DNA from: Candidatus Anoxymicrobium japonicum
GTDB lineage: Bacteria > Actinomycetota > Geothermincolia > Fen-727 > Anoxymicrobiaceae
Assembly (NCBI GenBank): GCA_002843005.1
Contig: PHEX01000017.1
Coordinates: forward strand, 1 to 38,515
DNA: 38,515 nucleotides
Reading direction: 5' to 3'
Part shown: in pieces, positions 16,602 through 24,558 of the stretch
Numbering within the stretch: the first letter of the stretch is position 1
How the letters are laid out: the number at the start of each line of letters is the position of its first letter
Made by a program: the position numbers and the translations under genes
Notes under the pieces: generated by a model
Seen by the model: only the letters and a program-made list of their open reading frames with translations
Database searches by the model: none
What the model was told of the DNA's origin: nothing

Positions 16602-18449
16602 GTGTCCACTGGCGGCAGAATCAAAGACTCTGACATAGAAGCAGTGCGTGAGCGCACAGACATAGTTCAGGTTGTCTCCGAGTACGTGTCCCTCAAGAGG
16701 GCCGGCCGGGAGTTTCGCGGGCCGTGTCCGTTTCACCAGGAGAAGGATCCGTCGTTTTATGTGAACCCCGCAAAGGAGGTTTATTTCTGCCATGGGTGCA
16801 AGGCGGGCGGGGGAGTCTTCAACTTTGTAATGCAGATGGAAGGACTTAGCTTTGTCGAAGCGGTCGAGCGGCTCGCGGATCGCATCGGCTACCAGTTGAC
16901 TTATGCCGCCGCGTCGCAAGGAGAGGTTGATGACCGTCTCGAGAAAGACAGGTTGTTCAAGCTGAACCAGACGGCATCAGACTATTTTCATTACAACTTC
17001 AACGAGACGCCAGGTGCCGCGCCGGCGCGTGATTACTTTGCCGGTCGCGGCTTCACCTCTGAGATCATCGAGGAGTTCGGAATCGGTTTCGCGCTGCCCG
17101 GATGGGACAACCTCTCCGGATTCCTCGCGAAAAAAGGTTTCAAAGAGAAGGAAATAATATCGGTTGGGCTGGCGCGCGAACGCTCACAGGGCGCTCATGC
17201 CGGCGGCCGCGGCATATACGACATCTTCAGGAACAGGGTGATGTTCCCGATTCTGGATCATCGCGGTCGAGTGGTCGCTTTTGGCGGCAGGCAGATTCCT
17301 GGATCGTCCGACGAGGAAGGTCCCAAATACCTGAACTCTCCCGAGACCCCTATCTACCGGAAGGGCCGCGTGCTGTATGGGTTTTATCAGTCGAGGCAGG
17401 CTATTCAGGATTCCAGGGACGCTATAGTTGTCGAGGGTTATACCGACCTTCTGGCGTTGCGGCAGGCCGGCGTCTTGCCCGTTGTCGCCGCGCTTGGCAC
17501 CGCGCTTACAGAGCACCACTTCGAATTGCTTGGGCGTTTCTGCGATCGGGTTTATCTTTCATTTGACGCTGATCGCGCCGGGAGTGAGGCGGCCAGGCGT
17601 GTTCTCGAGTTCTTCAATCGGTTCAGCATAGAAGTTTTTGTGGTCACGCTCCCGGAGGGCGAGGATCCGGCGACGCTCGTGGAGAAGGGTGGCGCACACG
17701 CTTTCAGCGACCTGCTGGCCAGTGCCGATTCCCTGCTCGATTATTCGATCGAGAAGATAATCGAGTCGATGGACATTTCGACCGCCATATCCCGGCAGCG
17801 CGCGCTGCAGGCATGCGTACCGGTGCTCACCAGGGTCTCTGGAGACGATATGCGACCGGTGCGCAATGAGCTCGTCCGGAAGATCGCGAGCGTGCTCGAC
17901 ATGCCGGAAGAGACGGTACAGATATTTGTGAGGAACGCGTTGCGCCCCCCCGGCGCCCGCGCTCGTGACATGGCAGATCCCGCCCGGGTCGGCGTAATGG
18001 GAGATAAGGTGGAAAAAGAAGCGTTGAGAGTGCTTCTGCACGATCCGGCAACGTTGCTCGAGCAACAACATCTGGACGATGATTTCTTCACGGATCCCTC
18101 TCACAAAAAAATATTGGCGATTCTAAAGGAATTTCCGGTCTGTGACGAAGAAGTTTTACGGGTAGAATATGATATTTTCTTAAGGCGCAAAATTTCAGTG
18201 ATTGATGATGAGGGTTTGCGGAGCCGCATCATGGAACTTCTGGTAGAGTCTCCTCCGGAGTGTAATCCCGGCTATGAGAAAAAAGTGTTCGACAAGTTGA
18301 TGTACATGTTTCTAAAGCGTCGGAAGCAGAAAATAGAAGTTGATATCAGAAAGACGAACAAGAAACTCGAGCCGAAAAAATATGATGGTCTTTGCGAGCA
18401 GTTGCTCGAACTTCAACAGTTGATACGAGAATCACAACTGACTGGTTAA
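16602..18449 (+). CDS. dnaG: DNA primase
   Basis: DnaG makes RNA primers for replication. The N-terminal zinc domain has CPFH at residues 42-45 and CHGC near 61-64. The RNA polymerase/TOPRIM core shows YGFYQSRQAI, VVEGYTDLLALRQAG near residue 275 and LSFDADRAGSEAA near 320. The C-terminal region is the DnaB-interacting helicase-binding part and is less conserved. GTG 16602 (GGAGAGA 4-5 bases upstream) is preferred; TTG 16572 is in frame but overlaps dgt. That gives 615 residues. Confidence 0.95.
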   Translation: MSTGGRIKDSDIEAVRERTDIVQVVSEYVSLKRAGREFRGPCPFHQEKDPSFYVNPAKEVYFCHGCKAGGGVFNFVMQMEGLSFVEAVERLADRIGYQLTYAAASQGEVDDRLEKDRLFKLNQTASDYFHYNFNETPGAAPARDYFAGRGFTSEIIEEFGIGFALPGWDNLSGFLAKKGFKEKEIISVGLARERSQGAHAGGRGIYDIFRNRVMFPILDHRGRVVAFGGRQIPGSSDEEGPKYLNSPETPIYRKGRVLYGFYQSRQAIQDSRDAIVVEGYTDLLALRQAGVLPVVAALGTALTEHHFELLGRFCDRVYLSFDADRAGSEAARRVLEFFNRFSIEVFVVTLPEGEDPATLVEKGGAHAFSDLLASADSLLDYSIEKIIESMDISTAISRQRALQACVPVLTRVSGDDMRPVRNELVRKIASVLDMPEETVQIFVRNALRPPGARARDMADPARVGVMGDKVEKEALRVLLHDPATLLEQQHLDDDFFTDPSHKKILAILKEFPVCDEEVLRVEYDIFLRRKISVIDDEGLRSRIMELLVESPPECNPGYEKKVFDKLMYMFLKRRKQKIEVDIRKTNKKLEPKKYDGLCEQLLELQQLIRESQLTG

Positions 18450-18494
18450 ATAGCGCGTCGGGGTAGCGATTGACAGGGTGATGGCACAGAAGTT

Positions 18495-19685
18495 ATGGGT
18501 GAAGAGTGGAAAGATCTTGATATAGAAGAAGTGCGTGAGCTTGCGGTTGCGGGCAAGGAGAGGGGGGGCCTGTCAATCGATGAAATAATCGAGCAACTTA
18601 AGGCCATAGAGCTGACTCCCGACCAGATGAACGGCGTTTTTGTGTTGCTCTCGGACATGGGCATCGAGATTACGGATGATGCCGAGGATGAGATCAAGGA
18701 GGAGATGAAAGAGGAGAAAATCAATGAGGCGCGAGGCGGCGCCGCTATAAAGATTGATCTCTCGACCTCGACTGTTACGAACGACCCCGTGCGAATGTAT
18801 TTGAAAGAGATCGGCAAGGTGTCGCTACTCAAGGCGGAGCAGGAGGTGTATCTCGCCAAGCGCATAGAAGCAGGCGAGGATGCCAGTGCGCGGCTCGTGG
18901 GCGAAAACAAACTCAGCGATGAGAAGATTGAGGAGTTGCAGACGATAGAAGCCAACGGACTCGACGCGAAAAGCAAGCTTGTGGAGGCAAATCTCCGATT
19001 GGTAGTAAGCATCGCGAAACGATACATGGGCCGCGGCATGCTTTTCCTGGATCTTATACAGGAGGGAAACCTTGGTTTGATCAGGGCGGTCGAGAAGTTT
19101 GATTACAGCAAGGGCTTCAAATTCAGCACGTATGCGACCTGGTGGATCAGGCAGGCCATTACGCGTGCCATAGCCGACCAGGCACGCACTATTCGCATCC
19201 CCGTGCACATGGTGGAAACCATCAATAAGCTTGTCAGAGTACAGCGCCAGTTGCTCCAGGACCTGGGGAGAGAGCCGTTACCCGAAGAGATTGCCAGGGA
19301 GATGGAGCTCACGCCGGAGAAGGTCCGTGATATATTGAAGGTTACGCAAGAGCCTGTTTCCCTTGAAACTCCGATAGGAGAGGAAGAGGACAGCCATCTC
19401 GGCGATTTCCTGGAGGATTCGGACGCGGAGGTGGCAATTGACGTGGCCGCTTCCAAACTTCTGCAGGAGCAACTGGATGAAGTTCTGGACGACCTTACAC
19501 CGCGGGAGAAGCAAGTCATACAGTTCAGGTTTGGCCTGCTCGATGGTCAAACGCGGACTCTTGAGGAAGTAGGAAGTGTTTTCAACGTCACTCGCGAGCG
19601 TATCAGGCAGATCGAGTCTAAAACTCTCTCCAAGTTGCGACATCCCTCGATAAGCGGAAAGCTCCGTGACTACATCGAAGAGTGA
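18495..19685 (+). CDS. rpoD: Primary RNA polymerase sigma factor (sigma-70, RpoD/SigA)
   Basis: This 396-residue group 1 sigma factor has an N-terminal region 1.1-like acidic helical segment (about 1-85) and region 1.2 ([16 protein letters not shown]). Regions 2.1-2.4 include [21 protein letters not shown] and [19 protein letters not shown]; region 3 and region 4 follow ([20 protein letters not shown], then [23 protein letters not shown], the -35 helix-turn-helix). The short form without a long non-conserved insertion resembles Gram-positive SigA. It lies 45 bases after dnaG. A damaged family A repeat follows the stop. Confidence 0.96.
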   Translation: MGEEWKDLDIEEVRELAVAGKERGGLSIDEIIEQLKAIELTPDQMNGVFVLLSDMGIEITDDAEDEIKEEMKEEKINEARGGAAIKIDLSTSTVTNDPVRMYLKEIGKVSLLKAEQEVYLAKRIEAGEDASARLVGENKLSDEKIEELQTIEANGLDAKSKLVEANLRLVVSIAKRYMGRGMLFLDLIQEGNLGLIRAVEKFDYSKGFKFSTYATWWIRQAITRAIADQARTIRIPVHMVETINKLVRVQRQLLQDLGREPLPEEIAREMELTPEKVRDILKVTQEPVSLETPIGEEEDSHLGDFLEDSDAEVAIDVAASKLLQEQLDEVLDDLTPREKQVIQFRFGLLDGQTRTLEEVGSVFNVTRERIRQIESKTLSKLRHPSISGKLRDYIEE

Positions 19686-19698
19686 TAAGCCACCTATT

Positions 19699-19752
19699 GG
19701 GGGGTAGACCCCTGGTTGCGGTAGACGCAGCGGTAGACGGTGCCTGACCCCT
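19699..19752. repeat. Family A repeat, partial copy (A2)
   Basis: The segment contains CCCCTGGTTGCGGTAGACG, then CGGTAGACGGTGCCTGACCCC, and matches the loop and right arm of copy A1 (7859-7904). The left arm is missing, so it is a truncated unit. It lies between rpoD and rubrerythrin. Confidence 0.8.
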
Positions 19753-19790
19753 GACGTTTGACGTGTTATCAAAACAACAATGGAGGGAAC

Positions 19791-20367
19791 ATGGCAGAGT
19801 TGAAGGGTTCAAGGACTGAAAAAAACCTCATCACATCGTTCGCGGGGGGAGTCCCAGGCGCGCAACCGCTACACGTACTTCGCCGGACAGGCGCGCAAGG
19901 ACGGCTATATGCAGATCGCGGCGATATTCGAGGAGACCGCCAATCATGAGAAGGAGCACGCCAAACGTTTTTTCAAGTTTCTCCAAGGTGGTGAGGCGAC
20001 TGTCAACGCCGCGTTTCCCGCCGGCGTAGTCGGCACGACGAGCGAAAACCTCAAGGCCGCGGCCGTCGGTGAGAACCTGGAGTGGACGACGCTTTATCCT
20101 GGCTTCGCAAAAGTCGCCCGCGAAGAGGGCTTCGAGGAAATAGCGAAGGTCTGGGAGGCAATCGCGGTGTCTGAGAGGCAGCACGAGAAGCGTTATATCG
20201 GCTTGTTGGCGAACGTCGGGGCGGGAACGGTTTATGGAAAAGACCAGCCTGTGGTCTGGCGCTGTCTCAACTGCGGCTACCTGCACGAAGGCAAAGAGGC
20301 GCCCGAAAGCTGCCCGGCGTGTTTGCACCCGCGCGACTACTACGAACTGCTGGTGGAGAACTGGTGA
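19791..20367 (+). CDS. rbr: Rubrerythrin, frameshifted by one G near the N-terminus
   Basis: Rubrerythrin is a diiron and rubredoxin peroxidase that protects anaerobes from H2O2. The start MAELKGSRTEKNLITSFAG (ATG 19791, TGGAGGGA upstream) and the remainder (QARNRYTYFAGQARKDGY, FEETANHEKEHAKRFF, SERQHEKRY, then the rubredoxin CLNCGYLHEGKEAPESCPAC) are in different frames. A run of six G at 19844-19849 breaks the frame. Five G would restore FAGESQARNRY, where the Glu is a diiron ligand. The rest is intact, including all four rubredoxin cysteines. An assembly homopolymer error and a recent natural mutation are both possible. Confidence 0.88.
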
Positions 20368-20379
20368 ACCGTCCCATAG

Positions 20380-20598
20380 ATATCCTGGCATTCGAAGCTC
20401 GCGCAGATATTCATGCAGAATAACATCAGGTCGGTGACCGTGGCGTACATGGAGGTGCCGTGCTGCTACGGGCTGGTGCATCTGGCGCACGAGTCCTTGA
20501 AGGAGTCGCGCAAGGACATCCCGCTGACCATCATCAAACTTGGAATAAAAGGGGATGTCGTTGATACCGTCGAGGTTCAGGACGTGGAGGAGAGTTGA
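20380..20598 (+). pseudogene. 3' remnant of a 4Fe-4S ferredoxin-family protein
   Basis: The frame from 20380 reads ISWHSKLAQIFMQNNIRSVT, then VAYMEVPCCYGLVHLAHESL, to TAG/TTGA at 20598. I recognise this as the C-terminal part of a larger family of ferredoxin-domain proteins found near rubrerythrins in anaerobes. The N-terminal cluster-binding part is missing and a TAG stands immediately upstream at 20377. An internal ATG at 20413 would give 61 residues. It overlaps the next gene by TTGA. Truncation is inferred from memory of the family and needs an alignment. Confidence 0.6.
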
Positions 20599-20876
20599 CG
20601 GCGAACCTCGTCTGCCCCGGCCAGAATACCCTCTTCTGGAAGCCGGAGGACGTCTTCGAGACCCCGTGCCCGGCGTGCGGATACAACGTGGAGTTCTTCA
20701 AGGGCGACCCGACCCGCAAGTGCCCTGAATGCGGCTTCCGCTTTCCAAACCCGAGGCTGGACATGGGTTGCCTGGAGTGGTGTCCATACGCAGACAGGTG
20801 CGCCGCGGCACTGGCCGATGGCGGAGTCGTTGGCAGGCAGATCGGCGAAGAAGAAGAAGAGGCGAAAGACGATTGA
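20595..20876 (+). CDS. Small zinc-ribbon protein of unknown function
   Basis: This 93-residue protein opens LVCPGQNTLFWKPEDVFETP and has CPACGYNVEFFKGD...KCPECG, a double CxxC zinc ribbon. LDMGCLEWCPYADRC adds further cysteines, and the tail is very acidic (EEEEEA). Comparable short proteins are common in anaerobes next to redox genes, but no function is established that I know of. The TTG start at 20595 overlaps the preceding remnant stop as TTGA and follows GGAGGAGAG, a strong ribosome site retained from the original operon. Confidence 0.75.
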   Translation: MTANLVCPGQNTLFWKPEDVFETPCPACGYNVEFFKGDPTRKCPECGFRFPNPRLDMGCLEWCPYADRCAAALADGGVVGRQIGEEEEEAKDD

Positions 20877-20982
20877 CGCTCCCCGATCCGCGGCCAGCAT
20901 CCAGACACTCGAGAGCGAACACGTTCAGACCACCACCGACTCTTTCTAAGGCGCATTTTTTGCGCCATCGCGTCGCCTTCTT

Positions 20983-20988
20983 TATAAT
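20983..20988 (+). promoter_or_regulatory. -10 box TATAAT upstream of tRNA-Asn
   Basis: A perfect TATAAT lies 27 bases before the tRNA 5' end, with a weak TTG-type -35 (20960-20965) 17 bases upstream. A small GGCGCA/TGCGCC hairpin (20950-20966) covers that -35 region. Confidence 0.5.
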
Positions 20989-21015
20989 TAGAGAGCGTAC
21001 TGCGGATTCTACCGC

Positions 21016-21091
21016 TCCCCGGTAGCTCAATCGGTAGAGCAACTGGCTGTTAACCAGTGTGTTGCAGGTTCGAGTCCTGCCCGGGGAGCCA
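21016..21091 (+). tRNA. tRNA-Asn (anticodon GTT)
   Basis: The acceptor TCCCCGG pairs with CCGGGGA (21081-21087). The D arm is GCTCAATCGGTAGAGC. The anticodon stem ACTGG/CCAGT encloses loop CTGTTAA (anticodon GTT, reading AAC), and the T arm GCAGG/CCTGC encloses TTCGAGT. The discriminator G and CCA (21089-21091) are encoded; the total is 76 bases. Its 3' end is fused directly to a restriction-gene fragment. Confidence 0.96.
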
Positions 21092-21880
21092 CTTCACACA
21101 AACGAACTTCAGGCCAAATTGGACGGACACCAGGTCTACTACAAGGCCGAGGTCGAAGAGTTCTGCAAGGTATTCTACAAACCGCGACAAAATCAAACGC
21201 CCACCGACCACGCCAGGATGAACGCATGCATTGATCCGGCCGTGAATCGTTACAAAGGACTTGAGGAAGAAGTCCGGGAGGAGTTCCGGAAGACGCTGGT
21301 CGCTTTCAGAAACCTTTATTCTTTCATGTCGCAGGTGATCCCCTTCCAGGACTCCGATTTGGAAAAGCTGTACTCATACGTCCGGTTTCTGCTTACCAAA
21401 CTGCCGAGAGATAACCGGGGACCGATCTATGACTTTGATGATGACGTGGCGCTCAAGTTTTACCGTTTGCAAAAGATCGGTGAGGGCTCCATCGTCATGG
21501 AGCCGGGAGCCCGATACGAGGTATCGGGGCCGACGTCTGTGGGCACCGGCGTCGCTCGAGGTGATGAGATCGAGCTGTCCAGGCTCATCGACCTTCTCAA
21601 TGAGCGGTTCGGAACGGAGTTCAAGCCGGGTGATCAATTGTTTTTCGAATCGATACGCGAGGACGCCGTGGCCGACAGCAGCCTCCGTCAAGCCGCGCTC
21701 GCCAACACGATGGAGAATTTCGGTTACGTCTTCCGCAAAGCCTTGGAGGGGCTTTTTATCGACCGCATGGAGCAGAACGAGGAGATTACGGCAAAATTCA
21801 TGAACGAGGATCAATTCCGCGAGGCTGTCAGCCAACATCTCCTCAAGGAGGTCTACAAGAAGATCCGGGAGGAGGCGTAG
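21092..21880 (+). pseudogene. hsdR: C-terminal fragment of type I restriction endonuclease subunit R (HsdR)
   Basis: The frame reads straight out of tRNA-Asn into LQAKLDGHQVYYKAEVEEF, continues through YKGLEEEVREEFRKTLVAFR and ALKFYRLQKIGEG, and ends DQLFFESIREDAVAD, TMENFGYVFRKALEG and HLLKEVYKKIREE. This is the C-terminal helical part of HsdR, the translocase-nuclease of type I restriction systems, normally about 1000 residues. Only about 260 remain. The nuclease and helicase domains, hsdM and hsdS are absent, and there is no proper start, so it cannot function alone. Its abrupt beginning at the tRNA 3' end suggests the scar of an excised or deleted island. Confidence 0.8.
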
Positions 21881-21900
21881 GGACACGGCATGCCGTGCCC

Positions 21901-22704
21901 CTACTTGAAACCCAGGTAGTAGAGACGGTTGAAGTCCACCTTGACGAGGCCGGCAACCGCATGGCGTTCTATCTCCTCGCGCACCGCCCGGTTGAACGTG
22001 TCAAGGTACTCGTCGGTGATCTCTACGTCGTAACAGGCGCGCCCCGCGAAGCACTGAGCCGCGCCGGTGCTGAAGATTCCAAACGCCTCGCTCACCGTGA
22101 ACTCGTTGACCTCATACTCCAATTCGATGTGGCGGGTAGCAAAATCGTGTTTCTCGAAAAACGCCTGATAGGCGCCAATATCCGGCAGGTGCCACCATGG
22201 GTTGTGCCAGTGCTCGAACGTCGGCTTGATTTCCGGCGCTTGAGCCACTGCCGCCACGATTTCGTTGAACCAGGGCGCGAAATCGGGCGTGGAAGGGCAG
22301 GCAAGGCCCAGGCGTCCACCCGGCTTGAGTCCGCTGTGCATCCTGTCGACCGCGCCATTGGCATTCGCGAACCACTGCATGGTCGAGTTGCAGAAAACGA
22401 CATCAAACTTTTCCGCGTACTCCAGGTCTTCGGCCGCCACGCGCCTGAATTCAATCTCCGGATACTTTTCGCGCGCTTCCTCGATCATTCCCCCTGATAT
22501 GTCAGTGCCGACGACCCGTCCGCCGGTCGCATCAGTTAGCAATCGCGTGAGATGTCCCGGACCGCAGCCTACGTCGAGCACTGATTCTCCGGCCCGTGGC
22601 GCGAGCAACTCGATCAGTTTCCGCGCCGCCTTTTGCTGCACGAGTGATTTTTTGCCGTACTCATCTGAAACCGTGTCGAACGTTTGGTCGTTCACGTCAA
22701 GCAT
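21901..22704 (-). CDS. SAM-dependent class I methyltransferase
   Basis: This 267-residue Rossmann methyltransferase has motif I VLDVGCGPGHLTRLL near residue 42, the acidic residue after beta-2 (VVGTDISGGMI), VFCNSTMQWF (motif IV region) and GLKPGGRLGLACP (motif VI). The pattern resembles trans-aconitate or malonyl-ACP methyltransferase-like proteins, but the substrate is not evident. It is divergent from the hydrolase gene at 22773. On the minus strand a TATAAT and GGAAAGG precede its ATG. Confidence 0.85.
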   Translation of the reverse strand: MLDVNDQTFDTVSDEYGKKSLVQQKAARKLIELLAPRAGESVLDVGCGPGHLTRLLTDATGGRVVGTDISGGMIEEAREKYPEIEFRRVAAEDLEYAEKFDVVFCNSTMQWFANANGAVDRMHSGLKPGGRLGLACPSTPDFAPWFNEIVAAVAQAPEIKPTFEHWHNPWWHLPDIGAYQAFFEKHDFATRHIELEYEVNEFTVSEAFGIFSTGAAQCFAGRACYDVEITDEYLDTFNRAVREEIERHAVAGLVKVDFNRLYYLGFK

Positions 22705-22727
22705 CCTTTCCGAAAAAGCGTAAAATC

Positions 22728-22733
22728 ATTATA
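22728..22733 (-). promoter_or_regulatory. -10 box TATAAT of the methyltransferase gene
   Basis: A perfect TATAAT on the minus strand lies 23 bases before the ATG at 22704. No clear -35 is visible. It lies in the 68-base gap between divergent genes. Confidence 0.45.
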
Positions 22734-22772
22734 TCGGGTCGACAGGCGCAACGTGCGAGAGCGGAGGTCACA

Positions 22773-23582
22773 GTGGAAGAAGTTCGTAGTGGTGAAGGAT
22801 ACATAGAGGCTGGCAGCGGTCCGCCAATAGTGATGCTACCAGGCATGGAAGGGTCTGGTGAGTTCTGGAGGCGCCAGGTGGAGACGCTCTCGTCATCGTA
22901 TCGGGCGGTGTCGTGCGACCTGGCGGTTCGAAAGCCTTCTGTGTCCAGCACGATAGCGGATTATGCCGCGGATGCTCTTCAGAAAATGGAATCGCTCGGC
23001 ATCGACAAGGCTGTATTGGTCGGCGAGTCGATGGGCGGGATGATAACTCAGCACATCGCGATCAACCACCCCGAGCGGGTTTTAGGGATTGTGTTGTGCA
23101 ACACCACGGACAGGCCTCGCCGCGGGGGTTTCGGCTTTAACGTGTTCACGCTCGCGACATTGGCGAACCAGCTCGCGCTTTTTCCCTTGCTGACGGACGG
23201 GCAGCGCAGGCGTCTTCTTGCGTGGGTAGGCCGCCACCGCGGTTTTATCATGGATCCGACGCCAGGCAACGAAAAGCTCATCGATTACCTGTTCGCGCAC
23301 GGGCTCGACTGCGGGGGGCCTTCGTACCTGGACAAGGTCATCGCGATGAGCAAGGTGCGATACACCGAGTCGCTCTCGAGCATAGCCGTTCCCGCGCTCA
23401 TTATCAGGGGGACGGAGGACAGGCTGTTTGGCCCGGAGACGGCGATGGAACTGGCCGGCAGGATACCCCGCGCCGAGATCGCCTTGATAGATGGCGGGGG
23501 CCACTGCTGTCCGTACACGATGCCGGAAGAGACCACCGGCGCGATACGCTCGTGGCTCATCGGATCCGGCCTGGAGTCGTAG
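22773..23582 (+). CDS. Alpha/beta hydrolase
   Basis: This 269-residue alpha/beta-hydrolase-fold protein has the oxyanion region PGMEGSGEFW, nucleophile elbow GESMGG, an Asp in GTEDRLFG and a terminal GGGHCCPY His, a complete Ser-Asp-His triad. It is an esterase, lipase or ring-cleavage product hydrolase-like enzyme; the substrate is unknown. GTG 22773 follows GGAGGT (22763-22768) and gives the usual N-terminus; a longer frame reaching upstream overlaps the divergent gene and is not believed. The 205 bases after it hold only a short GACACACACA-type low-complexity stretch. Confidence 0.85.
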   Translation: MEEVRSGEGYIEAGSGPPIVMLPGMEGSGEFWRRQVETLSSSYRAVSCDLAVRKPSVSSTIADYAADALQKMESLGIDKAVLVGESMGGMITQHIAINHPERVLGIVLCNTTDRPRRGGFGFNVFTLATLANQLALFPLLTDGQRRRLLAWVGRHRGFIMDPTPGNEKLIDYLFAHGLDCGGPSYLDKVIAMSKVRYTESLSSIAVPALIIRGTEDRLFGPETAMELAGRIPRAEIALIDGGGHCCPYTMPEETTGAIRSWLIGSGLES

Positions 23583-23787
23583 CGACGCGCGAAACTCGTC
23601 ACGGTTGTCACCGGACGATTGCGCGCGGAACTCGACACACACATCGACACACACACCTGCATTGACATTGATCATACTTCATCGCCTGAAACATCTGTAA
23701 TGCTACATATTCAGGCAGGCAGACGGATGAGCCATTACCGCAGAATTGCTCGCGAAGGATAATCTCGCGGTCGAATAGAAGGTCTCA

Positions 23788-24558
23788 ATGGGCAAGCTTA
23801 GCAACATTGAAAGGCGATATCTCGAGAACACTTTTTCAAGCCGGGTGACATTCGACGAGACAGAGCGCCGCATCTACGGACACGATATTGGCGCCATCCC
23901 GAGGCTTATACGGCCTTTCACGGGGCATAACCTGCCCGACGCCGTTGTCCAGCCAGAGTCAGAGGAAGAACTTGCGACGCTCGCGCGCTGGGCAGGCGAG
24001 AACGGCGTGCCGCTGGTGCCCCGCGGGAAGGCGACTTCCGGTTACGCCGGCGCCGTGCCAACCAGGGGTGGCGTCGTTGTTGACTTTTACAGGATGGGCC
24101 GCATGATGTCTGTCGACGCGGTAAAAACGGAGGTCATGGCGCAGCCGGGGATAACCTGGGAGAGGCTGGATCAGGAGCTCGAGCGCGAGGGTTTGACGTT
24201 GCGGTTGTATCCGAGCAGTTACCCTTCGTCAACGGTTGGTGGATGGCTGGCCCAGGGCGGCGCAGGTTTCGGGAGTTATGAGTTCGGTTACTTCAAGGAG
24301 AATGTGGTGTCCGCGCGAGTCGTGCTTCCGAGCGGCGAGGTTCGCGTTGTTCACGTTTGTAGGGCAGGACGCGGAAGCTGTCCGGGCGGCGCTCAACGGG
24401 CTCGCGGACGCGTCCGGGGCGTTTATCCTCAGCGACGATATCGCCTGGCACGAGTGGGAGAACCGCTTCAAGATAATGCTCATCAAGCGTCTCGGGCCAT
24501 CGCTTGTTCCCGCCGAGGTCATCGTGCCGGTGAGCCGGTTGGGTGTCACAATGGCTGA
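23788..24558 (+). CDS. FAD-linked oxidase, N-terminal part (disrupted gene)
   Basis: Up to about 24345 the frame encodes the first part of an FAD-binding type 4 (GlcD-like) domain: VQPESEEELATLARWAGENG, VPLVPRGKATSGYAGAVPT, YPSSYPSSTVGGWLAQGGAG and VVLPSGEVRVV. The following segment, normally containing the GAEG-type FAD loop, is missing. The frame then runs out of phase to 24558 (VCRAGRG... is nonsense). The remainder of the protein continues in another frame from about 24344. In the intact family this module oxidises a 2-hydroxy acid such as glycolate or lactate and passes electrons to the attached Fe-S domain. ATG 23788 is a plausible true start (AGAAGG upstream). Confidence 0.8.
   Translation: MGKLSNIERRYLENTFSSRVTFDETERRIYGHDIGAIPRLIRPFTGHNLPDAVVQPESEEELATLARWAGENGVPLVPRGKATSGYAGAVPTRGGVVVDFYRMGRMMSVDAVKTEVMAQPGITWERLDQELEREGLTLRLYPSSYPSSTVGGWLAQGGAGFGSYEFGYFKENVVSARVVLPSGEVRVVHVCRAGRGSCPGGAQRARGRVRGVYPQRRYRLARVGEPLQDNAHQASRAIACSRRGHRAGEPVGCHNG

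Noticed and set aside
22596..22772. Longer alpha/beta hydrolase starting at 22596
   Set aside because: It would overlap the divergent methyltransferase by over 100 bases, and a good ribosome site precedes GTG 22773.
23640..23665. GACACACACA tandem-like stretch as a CRISPR or VNTR
   Set aside because: Only two short imperfect copies, with no regular spacers and no longer array.
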